The notes below the pieces were generated by a model. It saw only the letters and a program-made list of their open reading frames with translations. It did no database searches and had not been told where the DNA came from. Source: Eopsaltria australis (Eukaryota; Chordata; Aves; Passeriformes; Petroicidae). Taken from it: a stretch of 64,000 bases of DNA. A program made the position numbers and the translations under genes. How positions within the stretch are numbered: the first letter of the stretch is position 1; each line of letters starts with the position of its first letter. This document shows, one piece after another, positions 1-12,632 of this stretch. The stretch spans positions 248,001 to 312,000 of the forward strand of contig JAVTVJ010000814.1 in the NCBI GenBank assembly GCA_034509425.1, in the 5' to 3' direction.

Positions 1-2639
1 AAGCAGCTGAACATCCCTGCATGCTGATGGGAAAGGTGCCCAGGGACCCTCATGGGGTGCTGAGCTGATCCCGTGCCCAGGCACTGGATCTTCTCCTTGC
101 CCAGGGTGGCAGCTGGGGAAAACCAGTCACACCGGGCATCCTGGGAGCTCCCAGTCTGACAACAGCCGTCCCACTGCCACTGCAGCTTGGCTCATCTGGC
201 CTCTGTGAACCTGCTCTCTGCAAAGCAACTAAACTGGCTCATCTGCTGGAGCAGCTGCTTTAGGCACGCTTCACTCCATTTTTTTCTGATTTTTTTAGAA
301 ACTTTGCACCCAGTTCCGCTCGGTTGCCTTTGGAGCAGCCAGCAGCATCCCAGGCTGAGCGGATGAGAGCCTTGTTGACATCTGGAACAGCTGAGGGGCA
401 TAAACGTGCTGAGTTACGGCTCTGTAATGTGCTTCCAGCAGGATTTTGCATCAAGAGGCATTTTTTCTTCATCATCATAAATTAAGGTTCTGGAAAGACG
501 AAGCCATGTGTTTGTGCTGGCGGCGGCAGCCTCCACACTGTCCCACAGACCCACTGCTGCACAGACAGGGCTGTGCCAGAGCCTCGTGCCCAACACATCC
601 CTCTTGTCTTCCCCTTGACCGGCATCATGCCAAGAGCAGGGAGAGGGGGTTCCCCTGAGAAGGGACTTTGGCCTACAGCCTTGCCAGGTTTGCTCAGCAG
701 AGTTTGTTAAGCACGAGTTCCTCTGCTGAGACATGCAGGGCCATTTTTCTCAATTGTTTCTCTTAAGGCAGACCCCTGCGAGGTGCCAGCCCCAAGCTCA
801 CACTGTTACACTTGTGCCTAAACACATCTTCAAGCTTACACACGGCCTAAAACACTCCTCCTGCAGCATCTCCTGTCCTTGTCCCCAGCACCTCCTCAAA
901 CCCCTGTGCTCCAGCAGCACGACCCAGCACCAGGAGCTCTGCCTGCTGGCACTGACTCCACTGCCAGCGATTCCGACACTGCTCCCAGCAAACCTGTCTG
1001 TGTGCCACCAGCACGGGAACAACCCCTCCACATCCTGTCCCTCGCTATTTCTTTGGTAATTAACGAAGTGTCAGGTCTATGGAACAAGGAACAATTCCCC
1101 AAAGCCAAGGAGAGACTTGACCTTAACAACCGGAATCTGCTTTAAATGCTGTCTCCAATTCACCCAAGCTACTCCCGCCTCCTATCTCTGATTAAACCAG
1201 AAATCACAACTTTATTGCTGAAGAGGGAACAGTCGAGATGGCAGGAACTGACAAAATGCCACATTATTTGCTAATCCTAATATGTTATTCTTCCTCAAGA
1301 TTTGCTTTTCTCAGCACCAATTCAATTACAGATGCTACAAATCCTTCTGACATTTAATTCCCTCTTGTCAGGGCGCAGTAAATGTATACATGCAGAGCTT
1401 TCCCATTAGGATGTTAATATATATTGGAGCAAGCTGGATCCTGGCCTCTCCAGTGAATCATCAGGAATTCTCCTATTAGGGTTTTGTTTTGGGTTTGCTT
1501 GTGAGTTTTTGTGGGTGGGGCAGAAGGAGGGGGAAGAGGGCAGGGAAGGAACAGACACGACAGCATGTTGTCACCAACATGCCCCCTCAGGGCTACTCTG
1601 CAGCTACGGTGCCCCTTGGCTGAACCGTTTTTGGGTCGATGCTTTGCTTGGCACCAAAGCACCTTAAAGGAAAACTGCAGTGGTAACGGCACAATCCACT
1701 TGCCAGAGCTGAACTCATAAAGGAAAAAAAAATCAATTTGTCTTTCCAAGTGCTGTGTTGCTCCCCCAAGGGATTGGCCCCACAACAGGGGATGCCAGGG
1801 TTTCATGGGATGCAGGAGTGGGTCTGTCTGCCCACAGTGCAGATCACTGTACAGCAGCAGGAGTGATCCAGAGCCTCTTCTAGGGTGGCCAGGAAGAGAC
1901 CTACGTAGCCTGAAATTTATTTGTGCTGATTATTTTAACCAGCTGCTTGTGTAATCAACAAAATAGTGATTACACCGCTGGAATGGCAACCCTGAAGTTT
2001 TCCTTTAACCAAAAATTAGGGCTCAGCAAACAGCACATAGACATAAAGAAAGGAGTTTAGGACTGGTTCCTACTCATCACAGAACTAAGGAACTAATTCC
2101 AAAGGTCAGGAGCAGTACGGAGCAGATGCTGAGCTGGGCATTGTCCATCTAAGTACTGACAATCATAATTTGTGACTCACACCTGCAGGTTCTCAGCTAT
2201 GGGGCTTTTGGGGGTGGACTCTTAAAAAGGAAATGCATTAATGATCTCCAGGTTTCTAACATTTCTGCCAATATAAGTGCTAAAACCAGCTTTCTGTGGG
2301 CTCTCAAGAAGAATGTTGGTGATGGCAAGAGCAGCACTCTGACAGCCTGGGGCAGCGCTTACACTGAGGTTTAGCAGAGGGAACACTTTTCTGCTCCCAA
2401 TTTCTCAATGAAAAGGTTCCACTCAGTTCCATTTTAATGAGGCTTTAAATATAGATGTATCTATGAATATTGCACTCTTTTCACCAGCAGCAGCATCTCA
2501 AGACTAAAAGCAAGGCTGGGTTGGACCGGGTTGCCTATTTTAAATCTCCTTCCTACGCACACCAACAGCCTCAGACCTATTTGGGTCAAACCACTCCACG
2601 TTTACCTTCAGTGCTCCCCACGCTCTCAGCAGCGGCTCC

Positions 2640-2900
2640 CGCGAGGCTCGAAGCGGCGGCTTTGGGCTCACCTTGGTGACGGGAGCACCCTGCACACCGA
2701 GCATCCTGGAGCGCCCGGAGGGATCGGCTCCTTGCAGGGACCTCCGGCAGCCGGGACGAGCCGGCCCCGCCTCTGCAGCGCCGCTGGCACCGCTCCTGAC
2801 ACCGCTGCTGCTGCGAGCAGCTCCTTCCCCGGCTGCTCCAGCAGCTCTCCAGCCGCTTACGGCTCTCCCTCGGCTCAGGGCCAGAGGTGTGGAGCAGAGG
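2640..2900. other. C+G-rich, CpG-containing block in intron 10
   Basis: The block is rich in CpG and in GCTGCTGC and CAGC runs compared with its flanks. Several overlapping open frames across it follow from the base composition. It could be a small CpG island, an enhancer, or simply a GC-rich intronic patch; nothing in it resembles a splice-flanked exon. Confidence 0.4.
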
Positions 2901-3994
2901 CAGCACTGGGAGATGCGGCCAGTCCTGCTGTGATGCGGGAAAGCCCAGGTTTTATGGAATCCCTGCTGTGTGGTGCTTCTGTCTCTTGTCCTTCCCCCTC
3001 ACCTCCCTCGGGCTTCACACTCTGTACCCCAACACTGCAACATTTTGGGGTGTCTCTGGACAGCCCTGGCCTTCCTCTGTGCATTTCTGCTGTAAAAGCA
3101 GAACACGGAGGGAGATTTTTATGAAAATGTAGTTTAGACATTATTTTTGGTACATTGGGATTTACTGCTGCACTTGCACAAAAATTTACCTTCTATTTCT
3201 GGGTGAAAATTAATGTCAAGCTCCTGACATTGGACAGTGTGAACTTGTGAGCAGGAGCAAGCTTACACACACCGACCCCACCGACAGCTCCTGAGCTTCC
3301 CAGATGTGCAGGTAACATCTGCATCACAGCAGGGGAAAGGAAACCTACGCCAATGGCTTTGAAGAATGCCTAAAGAAGTGATCTCTTCTAAATCTGGTTA
3401 CAGTTTAGTTTATTGAATGATTATCACATCAGTATGCCTGAAGATCCCAGAGGTCATGATTTGGGTGCTAATGGCCTTAAGTCACTTGAGCACTCCTGAA
3501 AACCTGGTGAGCCAATTATTCCTTTTCCCAGGAGGCAGGAAACATCAGGATTGCACTGACACCTCCCAGCTGAATCTGGGGTCAGTTCTTTTGTGGAATT
3601 AAGTTTTTGAAATGATGGAGCAGCACTAGAGGCTGGACTTGGCAGGGGGTGCTGGTGGAAGAACAGGCTGCAGTTATTCCATGAACACTATAAACCACAT
3701 AGCCACGACATGGGAGGACAGAAATCACTGCCTGTCTGTGACAGGATGAGCAATAATGTTATTCATTCCCACAGCGTGGCGTGGAGCAGGCTACCCCTCC
3801 TCGAATTTATTGAGGGCCTGTTAAAGAGCAGCGTTAACCTGCCTGTCGTATCGTAATTGAATTCGGTCTAATTTAAACCAGAGAAATTTGAGGAGTTCAT
3901 CCTTCTCCAATCAATAAGCTCCCCTTTAGCGACCCATTTCAAGATCGCTTCATAAAAAATAACGCACTTTGTTTGAATGAACGTGCTCATCCTG

Positions 3995-4171
3995 GCAGAG
4001 CTCAGAGCTGCGTGGCTGCTCTGACTCCTCTCTGCAGAAGGGAGCCCTGCTCGAGTCCGTGGATCCACCAGCAGCCCCTCTGCAGAGCTCAGAGCTGCAC
4101 GGCTGCTCCCACTGACTCCTCTCTGGAGAAGGGAGCCCTGCTCGAGTCCATGGATCCACCAGCACCCCTCT
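3995..4171. repeat. Two-unit tandem repeat (87 and 90 bp)
   Basis: The first unit (3995-4081) and second unit (4082-4171) both start GCAGAGCTCAGAGCTG, contain GAAGGGAGCCCTGCTCGAGT and end with TGGATCCACCAGCA plus CCCCTC. They differ by a 3-nt insertion and scattered substitutions. Open frames across both units on the minus strand are explained by the repeat and not by a gene. Confidence 0.92.
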
Positions 4172-6268
4172 GCAAAGGCGCTGTTTGGGGTTGGGTTTGG
4201 CCAGGGAACCCAACCCGATGCGGAGCCGTCGTGACCATTCCCTGTTTTACAGGAGGTGCCAAGGCTCTGGCCAGAGCCAGGAGAGCTCGGGGAATGCTGG
4301 GGCAGGTCCCAGCTCGGAGCCCATGGCAGTGTCTGTGTGAGCACCTGCACGCACAGATGTGCACAGCACACGCTCAGGTCTGCCCTCGCCATTCCCGGGG
4401 CTGCAGGAACCCTGCCTGTCCGACTGGAATGAGGAACTGAGAAGGGCCAGGCCGGCGCTCTCCGCACCCTAAGGACTCAGGACGTGAGGAACAAGAGGAG
4501 GATTGCGACAGGCACGGACACACAGAGCTTGGCCGGGAAGAGCGAGGACGGCGCTGCACTCAGGCTACCTGGGCGGAAGGCAAGGGATGCATTACTTAAT
4601 TGCACAGTCGGCAGAGCCTCGGTTGGAGCTGTGGGCGGGACAGATGTACCTGGAAGGAACAGCACACTGAGCAAACACGGCAGCAGCCCCCACGCCCGCC
4701 ACGCCACGGTCCCCCGTGGGGCTGGACACGAGCCCTGCATCCCTCGGGATGGTGCTCAGGGCTCCCAGGTGGTGTTCCCAACAGAGAGCTCAACTCCAGC
4801 ACTCACCTGGACCACCCATCTGAGAGCTCCAGAATGCTGAGCCCAGGCCAAAATGTGACGTGCTTTCAGTTTCCCAGCATTCTGAACAGGGGCTATGGGG
4901 CAGAGGCTGCTCTGGTTGTAGCAGAGAAGGGCCTGGGCTCTCTCTGGTGCCTCCCCCATTCCTGACCCAGAAGCATCCTGACCACACCTGACCAGGAATG
5001 ATCACCCTTTGGGCAGACAGGAGTAACCTAAAGAGCAACAAGCAATTCTTGGGGAAAAAATCACTAGCCAAACCAGCTGATCCAAAATGGGTGTTTGGCA
5101 GCACACGACAAGTGCTCGCTGTGGGCAGCAGCTCTGCCTGTGCTGTGTTCTGTAAAGGTGGGGGAAATTTTGGCTTCCAGATTCAGAAAAAGGACCACAC
5201 TGAGCTGTGTGCTCTGGGAAAGGTGTGAGGCCCTCTGGGCAGCACAGGCTGGGTAGCAGACACCCATTCTGGGCAATTGCTCTGAGGAGTTTTTCCCTGT
5301 TCTTCTTGTCATTCACCAAAAAGTGTATTTTTCCTTAAAAAAGAGAATTTTAGAAAGAAAAAAGAACTTATCAGAGCAAAACAATTTCCCCCATCCACTC
5401 AGGGATGCTCACCAGAGCCCCGGTGCATCTTACCTATGGGATCTGTCCCCAGCCTGCAATAGTAACTGTTAGCATTGCTGTTAGAACACATCTGGAATGA
5501 ATCCATCATTTCTGACCTCCTGGCTAAAGCACATCTGTAGTGGCTTATGGGGTAGGATGTTTCCCATTTGATTGGGTGAGAGGGAACTGTTTGACAGAAT
5601 GAGATGAGGACTCAGGGGTTTTTTGGGATATTTTTTTGCTCCATGCTGAACCCCTGACAGGAACAGTACTGGCCTCTAATCCCCCTGGGCTGGGCTCTTC
5701 CCAGGGGGACAAATGGCTGCTCCTGCTCTGTGGCCAGGACTGTGCACCCTGCAAGTGGGGGCAAAAAAATATGGGTGGATTTCTATAGGAAAACATAAAG
5801 AACAGATTTAGGTTTGTACCACTGGTACAGGCCCTGCTCTGAATGCACCCAACTGCATCCACTGAGGATACTGTTATGATTTAATCTCAATCAGTGTTAA
5901 TTGGCAAGGACCAGCCATGAGGATGCATTTATTCCCCTTCCAGTCCAGTGTGGATAAAAAGAGGCTTGAACCATTTAATTGGTTTGGCCTCACTGATGAA
6001 ACAACTACCTCCTTTTCACCCCCAATCTGATGCTGGTATGGTGAGGAATCCCCAAGCAGCCAAGGGTTAGTGCTGGCTGCCTGTTTTAAGGGGAGTTTCA
6101 CACAACAGGGCAGAGTCAAGTGTTTTACAAACAAAGATTCGACTCAACTGGTCTCCAAATCAGCGTTCAAAAAATCCCAGCCAGGAGGGAACCACAACGG
6201 TTGGCCTTGGTGCCCTGCACCTCCTGCCCCATGTCTGAGGATGTCACACAGAAATGGGTGCCAAAACC

Positions 6269-6286
6269 AAAAAAAAAAAAAAAAAA
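6269..6286. repeat. Poly(A) run, 18 nt
   Basis: An uninterrupted run of 18 A on the plus strand about 170 nt downstream of exon 10 in transcript sense (poly(U) in the transcript). No retroposon body is visible beside it. Confidence 0.9.
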
Positions 6287-6458
6287 GGAGGAAAACCCCA
6301 ACAGAAAGGAGTGCACTTCCAAGCTGCGAGAGCGTGGGGGGGAATGGCTGTGCCACAGCGACTGCACAATGCAACATGGCCAAGATGCAGAAATCAGAGT
6401 GGAACCAGTGTCTAGCGAGGGAGAGCAGCGGGTTGGTTACCTACAGACTAGCCCTTAC

Positions 6459-6512
6459 CTGAGAGATCCCCATAGTCCAGCTCCTCGGCCGAATTGGGCA
6501 ACTGAGTAAAGC
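6459..6512 (-). CDS. CADM1: CADM1 exon 10: stalk cassette exon
   Basis: This 54-nt exon reads (split G) FTQLPNSAEELDYGDLS plus one base. It corresponds to the mammalian segment LTQLPNSAEELDSEDLS, the least commonly included of the alternative stalk exons in mammals. The acceptor is TTGTAAG and the donor GTAAGG. Both ends are phase 1. The acidic patch is altered: YGD here for SED in mammals as I recall it. It is the last CADM1 exon inside the window; the next expected exon (transmembrane helix, preceded by an acidic/arginine linker) is not found between here and position 1. Confidence 0.92.
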
Positions 6513-8360
6513 CTTACAAGTAAAAACAGACTCGTTTTTCTCTGCGTTTCTCAAGCGACAAAAAACAACACACTTAAGAACTGAGGATGAATTTCTTGGG
6601 GGGGAAAAGGAGAATGCGTCAGTCACTCGCCACCGTCTGCCGGAGCGGGCAGAGCCATCGTGTGACACCAGTGCAATCGTGGCCTTTATTGCAGACAGAA
6701 ACGCTCCTCGCTCTACACTGTTGGCACACGAAACATGGCATTGAGACCACTCATAACAGCATGCAGAGCCCCCAAACTCTGCCTTTCAGCCGTCACGGGG
6801 ACAATCTCCCAATTTAGTCCAGACTGATTTCGGTCCTGCATACAGAGAGCAATGGAAAACTTGCTTCCAATTTTGCACCCAGTCCAATTGGTTTTGGTCA
6901 TGGTGACAAGCCTGGACATTCATCGATGGGACAATGCGAATATTGAGCAGTGCATGTCATGGCCTGATTGCAGGCTGAGGGCCGTGTCCTCTGCCAAACT
7001 ATCGGACAAACCGGCTTTTTTTTCATTTGCCCAAACGTGATGGATTTATGGGAAAAGCATCTGTCCTCAAAGCTAGAAAAGCAATCAGGGAGGCACGTGG
7101 TGGTGGCCGCCACAGGCAGCCAGTGCTGTCAGTGAGGGCATTAATGCTGCTTGGTTCAGGAGTGTGAGGCAGTGCTGGGGTCTGCAGGCAGAGCATCCCC
7201 ATGGGGGGACATCTCGGCACCAGTGCCAGGGCAAAGCAGTGCCAGGAGGCCACCCAGACTCGCTGAAATGTGGGGTGGGGCAGTGTTACCCTGTGGGCTG
7301 TGACTTCCAGGACTCACTCTGGCCGCTGGCCACTAAAAGCAAATGCGTAAGCAAAGAAAAAAAAATTCCCATGAAGAGATCCCACATCCCTGGGCACTGG
7401 GGAACCTGGGATCGTCAGCTCACGGACTGCTGCCAGTGCTGACTGACTGTTAAATAGCCAAGCTGTGAGTGCAGGATGCCAAATGTGCAGAATGGCCCCA
7501 CTGCAGAGCAGCAATATGTATGTTTATATATATATACACTGCTCTTTAAAAAGGAAACTTGTTTTCAGTGACTGGTCTTTAAATACATCAAATCACCAGG
7601 AAGCTACGTTGGAATTACCTCCTGAAGTGGGAAGCCATTTAGATTAATAGCAGGAAATTTGCTTGTGTGCCACTCTTGGGTTTCAGGGAGCCCTTTTCAG
7701 GTTTTCAGGAGCCTTTTTCCTATAAATGATCTATAAATACAACAGTCGACTCAGAAAGCTTTGGCCATGCGAAGCTGCACTTGGCAGAGGAGCCCTTCAA
7801 CTTTTCTCTCTCCAAAATTGCTTCTGTAGGGAGTTCCCTTTAAAGGAACTACATTTTCTCAATAATGAAAAAGGGCAATGTTGCATTTTTTATGAAGCAA
7901 AAAAAAATCCTTTTCAGAAAAAAATGTGCAACAATTCCACAATTCCCTGCACCTGAGACACTCACAAATGCCACCGGCCGGTGTTAAAACCTGTTGTGAG
8001 GCATTTAAATAGGTGGCAAATTACTTCTTGATTTTTCTCATTAAACTTTCATATTGGCTACTAAAGCCCCTTCTTTTCACTTCTGAGGGGATGAACTCAA
8101 AGTCTGCCACTGCTCCTGTCAGAGAAATGAAAGGGAACTTTTCACTCCGCTCCACTTCCCTGGAAATGATAAATCCTGGGCAGGCACAGCCGGCACGGCG
8201 AGCACGTCCTGCAGCTCAGCCAGGGGCCCACACAAGGACCAGGCACCCCGGCTATATTTAGGTTTCTGTAGGCTCCCACACTACACCCAGTTTTTAAGGA
8301 AAAGCCAATTTCTCTCCCATCTCAGGCTCTAAATAAGCAATTAGGGATTCCGTTTCATGC

Positions 8361-8380
8361 CGCGCGCGGCGGCGCCGCAC
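8361..8380. other. Isolated CG-dense spot
   Basis: CGCGCGCGGCGGCGCCGCAC stands out from A+T-rich flanks. It is too short to be called a CpG island. It has Z-DNA-type alternating CG at its start. Confidence 0.4.
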
Positions 8381-8993
8381 AGGCAGCACTGTGATGTTTT
8401 ATTCAACCGCCCCAAGGACGGCAGCTGTAAAATACAGATTTACTGTTAGCTGCACTCTTAAGTAGGGCATTTCCAATAGGGAAGGAGGCAGTTGGACTGG
8501 CAGACCTGCCTGATGATGGCAATGCAGAAAGCTCTGAGGCTTCTTCCATGACACCTGGCAAGGTGTACGAGTGGCCATGGCCCTGGTGTGGCCAGGCTTT
8601 GGCTTCAGCCAAGCAAAACTCATTTTCAGGGGCTGAGCACTATCAGAAAAGGGAGTAAGAGTGTAACACAACAGTGTTACCTGTTCTTGTACCAAATCTG
8701 CTAAGGCCACAATTAAAAACTCACATGGGCCTTCAGGGAAGAATTTCCAGCCTGTAAAATAATTTACCTGCTGCATCATGGGCCAAGTATTTTCTTACCC
8801 CTCTTAATTTGTAATTGGGGTGTTTTCCTTATTTTAACCTTCACTCCAGGCTTCCTGCTTTGCAGCTTCAGAGGAGGCTTTTTCACCCTACCTTTCCATG
8901 GGAATGAGCAGGAATCCTGCCTGTGTGGAGGCATCATTGCCTGGTTCTTGCCTCGCTGGGGGAGTGGGGAGCAGCCCTGGGCCTCCCATTACT

Positions 8994-9016
8994 GGGTGGA
9001 TGGATGGATGGATGGA
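8994..9016. repeat. (TGGA)n microsatellite
   Basis: About five consecutive TGGA units (GGTGGATGGATGGATGGATGGAC). Confidence 0.85.
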
Positions 9017-9897
9017 CAGGGCTGCAAGCACAATGCCCACATCCTGGTGAATCTCTCTGAGCATTTAAAGCTCTCTGCTTACAACAGGGGAAGGGCAGAA
9101 TTTGAAAAAAACTGAACACAAGATCAGTGTGTCCAAGGTCATGGCTGCTTGGAGATGTCCTGCTTGTGTAGGGGGCAAACACGAGCTGGGCGTCTCAGCT
9201 GAGGGGCTCCACAAAGGCCAGCACCTCATGAGGACCGAGCTCTCTGGCCACCGAGGGGCCAGGACATTAAAAACTGGCACGTTGATTTTGGTGGGGAGAG
9301 GGGCAGGGGAGGAAAATTGAACGGGCATGGCAGAAAAAGCGCTTTCTCCCCAGACTGAGTGGCGCAGACACTCCAGGTCGTTACTCTCCCGGCTCCACCA
9401 AGTTCTGCCCGTGTTCCAGCTCAAACAGTGGGACCTGCGATTCCAGCCCCACGGGCACCCTGACCCCAGGGGGGCACACCGAGAGGGAGGAGGGCTGAAG
9501 CTGGGCAAGCCCGGCTTCGTGGGGTGCAGCGGAAGCACAAGCCTTCCTGCCGGCCATGACCATGCTGTTATTGGAGCTCTGGCAATGAACAGTGCAGAGA
9601 AAGGAGAAAGTGCATCAGAAAATTCACAGTTAAGCTCTCATTTTTCAACAGAAGAGTTAACAACGTTCGTGCGTTAGGTCACTCATGCATCGCTGCCGTC
9701 AACTCCATTCCGTGAGGAAACGGGAATGGCAGGGCCTTGGCTACTGCTGGGACATGCACACACACACAGGACTCCTTCCCCCCAGTCCTCTAGGATACAC
9801 TCCAAAACTTCAAATGGCTCAAAACCCTCTTTCCCAGATTGAAGCATTGTGCTGGCTCCACACTGGCCTTACGTTCCATTTTCTTTGCTAGCAAGCT

Positions 9898-9965
9898 CTT
9901 TTTTGGGTTGGTTTTTGGTTTTGTTTTTTTTGTTTGTTTGGTTTGTTTTCTTTTTTTCTTCCCCC
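9898..9965. repeat. T/GT-rich low-complexity tract
   Basis: T runs of 5-8 separated by single or double G, passing into T/C. On the transcribed strand it is an A/C-rich tract. Confidence 0.8.
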
Positions 9966-11646
9966 AATTCATTTTAAATTGTTTTTGGAGAAAATCCATT
10001 TGGCTGTATTCATGCCCATGCATTTCTAGTCATTCACAGACATGCTCACTCCCATCGGACATTGGAAAGAACAAATGGCCAACATACAGAAACACCTGGT
10101 ATACTCCATACACACTCCAGCAACACAAGCTTGGAAAGAAATCCAGAGTCTTCATGGGAAAAGCACCCCACAAGGGCAAGCACGGGGGACTTGGGGACAA
10201 ACTAGCTGGTTTTAAGGCAGGAAAGTCTGTGGCAGCTCATTTGACTGAGAGGTTGTCATTTCAGCTGGCCACCTCCCTGGCAGCAATCCTCCCCATGGAG
10301 GGGGGAAGTCCTTGAGTTAAAAACAGGCTTTTTATGGCTTCCCCAGAACAAAGAAAAAGGAGGAAAGACATCAGGAATTGCTTTAAAAAATGGGGCAAAG
10401 GCTTGCCACTGAGCATCTGCCCAGCTTGTCCACTGCAGACTAATACATTCTGAACATACACACTGAACCTTTCCTGATGCACAGACACCTAGAAAGGATG
10501 TTGGGAGTTGTGCTATCATCAGGGCTACCTGATCGTTTTCGAATTTAGGGATCAACATCTAGCCACAAACGTGTAGCTACAAAATCAGCAACATTGGCTC
10601 TTGACATTGAACACACACAGGGAGATCGTCACGGAGACCAAACACAAGTGTGCCCAAAGATTTCTGATTTTTATGCCCAGTGGGAAAATGCATCCAGGCA
10701 GGTAAGTTATTTGGGATAACTTGGCATAAAAAAGAAGTGCAAGCCCCTCCACTTGATTAGGGACATTGCTACTGAATGGCTGCTGCACTCAGTCCTGCCT
10801 CTGACCTCGCCCAAGCAACACCTCAAGGGCAGCAGGCGGAGGAACGGGGTGCTGTGTGCTAGGGATTTCTGCCAGTAAAAAATCAGCCAATTTATCAGAG
10901 GTAAAAGAAACTAGAACAGCAAAGTCCAACGTGGATTAGCTGTAATTAAAAATTGTCAGAGGTTTCGGTTCTTCAGCTGAGAAGTAAGCTTGTGCCAAAA
11001 AATGGGATGCTCAACTTCCAGCCTGCAGCGCGTACGTAGGCTCGCCGGGGAATGGAGGAAGCTCAGGAAGCTGTCAAGCTGTTAGCTAGACTGCCTCGAG
11101 CAGACGAGAAGGGTTACTTTGCTAGACTGCTATGCTGAGAGGAAAGTGTTGCTATTTGTTTTCCCAGTCTCCTTCTGCAGTGTAATAACGCAAACTTCCC
11201 TGCCGACCTTGGAGGCGAGCGCTCCTCTCTGGAGCATCCCAGAATCCCCAGGGCTGCCCTACGCCAGCAGACCCGCTGGATGCCCTGAGCTAACTCAAAA
11301 TGCTCAGAACATGCTCAAAAAAAAACCCCAATAGTTTTTCCTGTGTCAAGTGACTCTCTCAGTCAATGGGTGGAGAACCACTTGGCATCGCTTGGCCCTG
11401 GACGCCACTTCCATGGGGCTTGTGCTTGCCTGGCGCCAGGATGATCGGCTGGGGAGCTCACAGCAGAAATGACAAGAGCAGACAGACTTTCCAGCCTTAG
11501 AACCCATGTTGTGTTTATGAGATGAGTCCACCTGAAACACAGTTTTCCCTTGAAGACTCCAGTTCCCTTTTTGGCCTCCCCTTCCCAGGCTTGTCTTGCC
11601 ACTCAGCAGCGCTGAGAAATAAGAGAAACAGGAATGTGATACCAAC

Positions 11647-11679
11647 CGTGAACTGCCGGTTCTGTCGTCGCCGTTGTGT
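11647..11679 (-). CDS. CADM1: CADM1 exon 9: 33-nt stalk microexon
   Basis: This exon encodes the ten residues TTATTEPAVH, flanked by split D and G codons. It matches the mammalian CADM1 stalk segment encoded by the alternatively used exon 9. The acceptor is GTGTAG behind a long pyrimidine-rich tract (about 11690-11765). The donor is GTTGGT, which lacks the consensus A at +3 and A at +4 and is the weakest in the window. Both ends are phase 1 and the length is divisible by three. In mammals this segment distinguishes tissue-specific isoforms and affects shedding and O-glycosylation; whether that holds here is inferred. Confidence 0.93.
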
Positions 11680-11689
11680 CTACACACGG

Positions 11690-11765
11690 GAACAGAGGAT
11701 TGGAGGAAGGGAAGAAACAGGAGGAACAGCATGCAAAAAAAGGGAAAATGGAAAAAATGGAACAG
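11690..11765 (-). promoter_or_regulatory. CADM1: Pyrimidine tract and TGCATG upstream of CADM1 exon 9
   Basis: On the transcribed strand the 75 nt before exon 9 read as alternating T and C runs (poly-pyrimidine tract). A TGCATG lies at 11735-11730, about 50 nt upstream of the acceptor. TGCATG is the binding word of Rbfox splicing factors; for that family, binding upstream of a cassette exon usually promotes skipping. C/T-rich words also suit PTB-type repressors. The link to exon 9 is inference from position. Confidence 0.4.
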
Positions 11766-12632
11766 ATAATATATGAGCAAGCTTTCAAAGAACATTGCGT
11801 GACAAGCAATAATAAAATGAAAGGCAAAAAGCATTTGAAGTGAGTTGCACTGTTTAGAAGACATGCCTCCAGTTCAAAAGCTATGAGCCTGAGGAAAACA
11901 GTAAATTTTTCTCTTTTTCCAGGACCTTGCCAGAACAATTACTGGTGGTTGCAAAGTCAGGGGAACAGGAGACAGGAGAAAACACCAACAGTTTGGTTGG
12001 CGGGGACAAAACAGAAGCTCCAGAGCAGGATGAGGAGTTGAGGCTCGGCACGTTGCTGTTACACACTCAAATACTGCCCTCACTGGAGCACCTGTGGCCA
12101 GGGAATAGTCTGCTCCTGCCTCTCCTCCAGCTTCCCAGCCACCACCTGCATGATGAACCATTTTTTTCAGTATAAAATATGTTCTAGAACTGGCAACTGT
12201 GGACAAACATTACCAGTCTCATTGCTGCAGCAAGTACCTGGTTGAACAGCTCTGGGTAATTAAAATATCCTGGATTTTTTTTTTTGCTAGTTATTCTGAA
12301 GCTGACTACTCCATATGGACTACATCCCACTGGAAATTTCTTGGTGGGTACTGCCTTGCCAACAGAGAGATGCTTTGTCTCTTCCAGGTGTTTGCAACAG
12401 GCAGTTTTAAAAGACTGACCCAAATCTAAAGGCTTTTTCTGCCAGTTATTTCCTCCACACCAAAACGTCTAAACCAAAAGTAACCACATCACCCAAATTC
12501 ACTGGCTTATTTAGTTGTTGGAGGCCATTTACTTTCCATCTGGAGAAGGTATTCTGTGGCAGGGGTCAGTGGCTGGAGTGGGCTGGCTCCTCAGAATGTG
12601 CCACTGTAATAAATCCTGGGAGGCAAGGGCCC

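Larger units (their letters stand above)
1..6458 (-). other. CADM1: CADM1 intron 10 (partial)
   Basis: No coding exon was recognised, in particular no match to the transmembrane exon. The segment holds a C+G-rich block at about 2640-2900, a two-unit tandem repeat at 3995-4171, and an 18-A run at 6269-6286. The remainder is unique-looking intronic DNA with no readable feature. Confidence 0.85.
6513..11646 (-). other. CADM1: CADM1 intron 9
   Basis: This 5134-nt intron separates the two cassette exons 9 and 10. It contains a short TA run near 7515-7531, a CG-dense spot at 8361-8380, a (TGGA)n run near 8994-9016 and a T/GT-rich low-complexity stretch at about 9898-9965. I see no gene in it. Confidence 0.88.

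Noticed and set aside
2531..3124. A 197-codon open frame on the plus strand.
   Set aside because: It overlaps the GC-rich block, is dominated by low-complexity S/P/A stretches and has no recognisable domain.
3868..4467. A 199-codon minus-strand frame with an internal repeat.
   Set aside because: It is explained by the 87/90-bp tandem repeat whose unit lengths are multiples of three.
1..6458. Transmembrane and cytoplasmic exons of CADM1.
   Set aside because: I looked on the minus strand for the conserved linker and hydrophobic helix and saw none; they should lie beyond the left edge.
9550..9580. DHAVIG, a hexapeptide found just before the CADM1 transmembrane helix, appears in a plus-strand frame.
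   Set aside because: It is on the strand opposite to CADM1, is not followed by a hydrophobic run and lacks fitting splice sites; chance.
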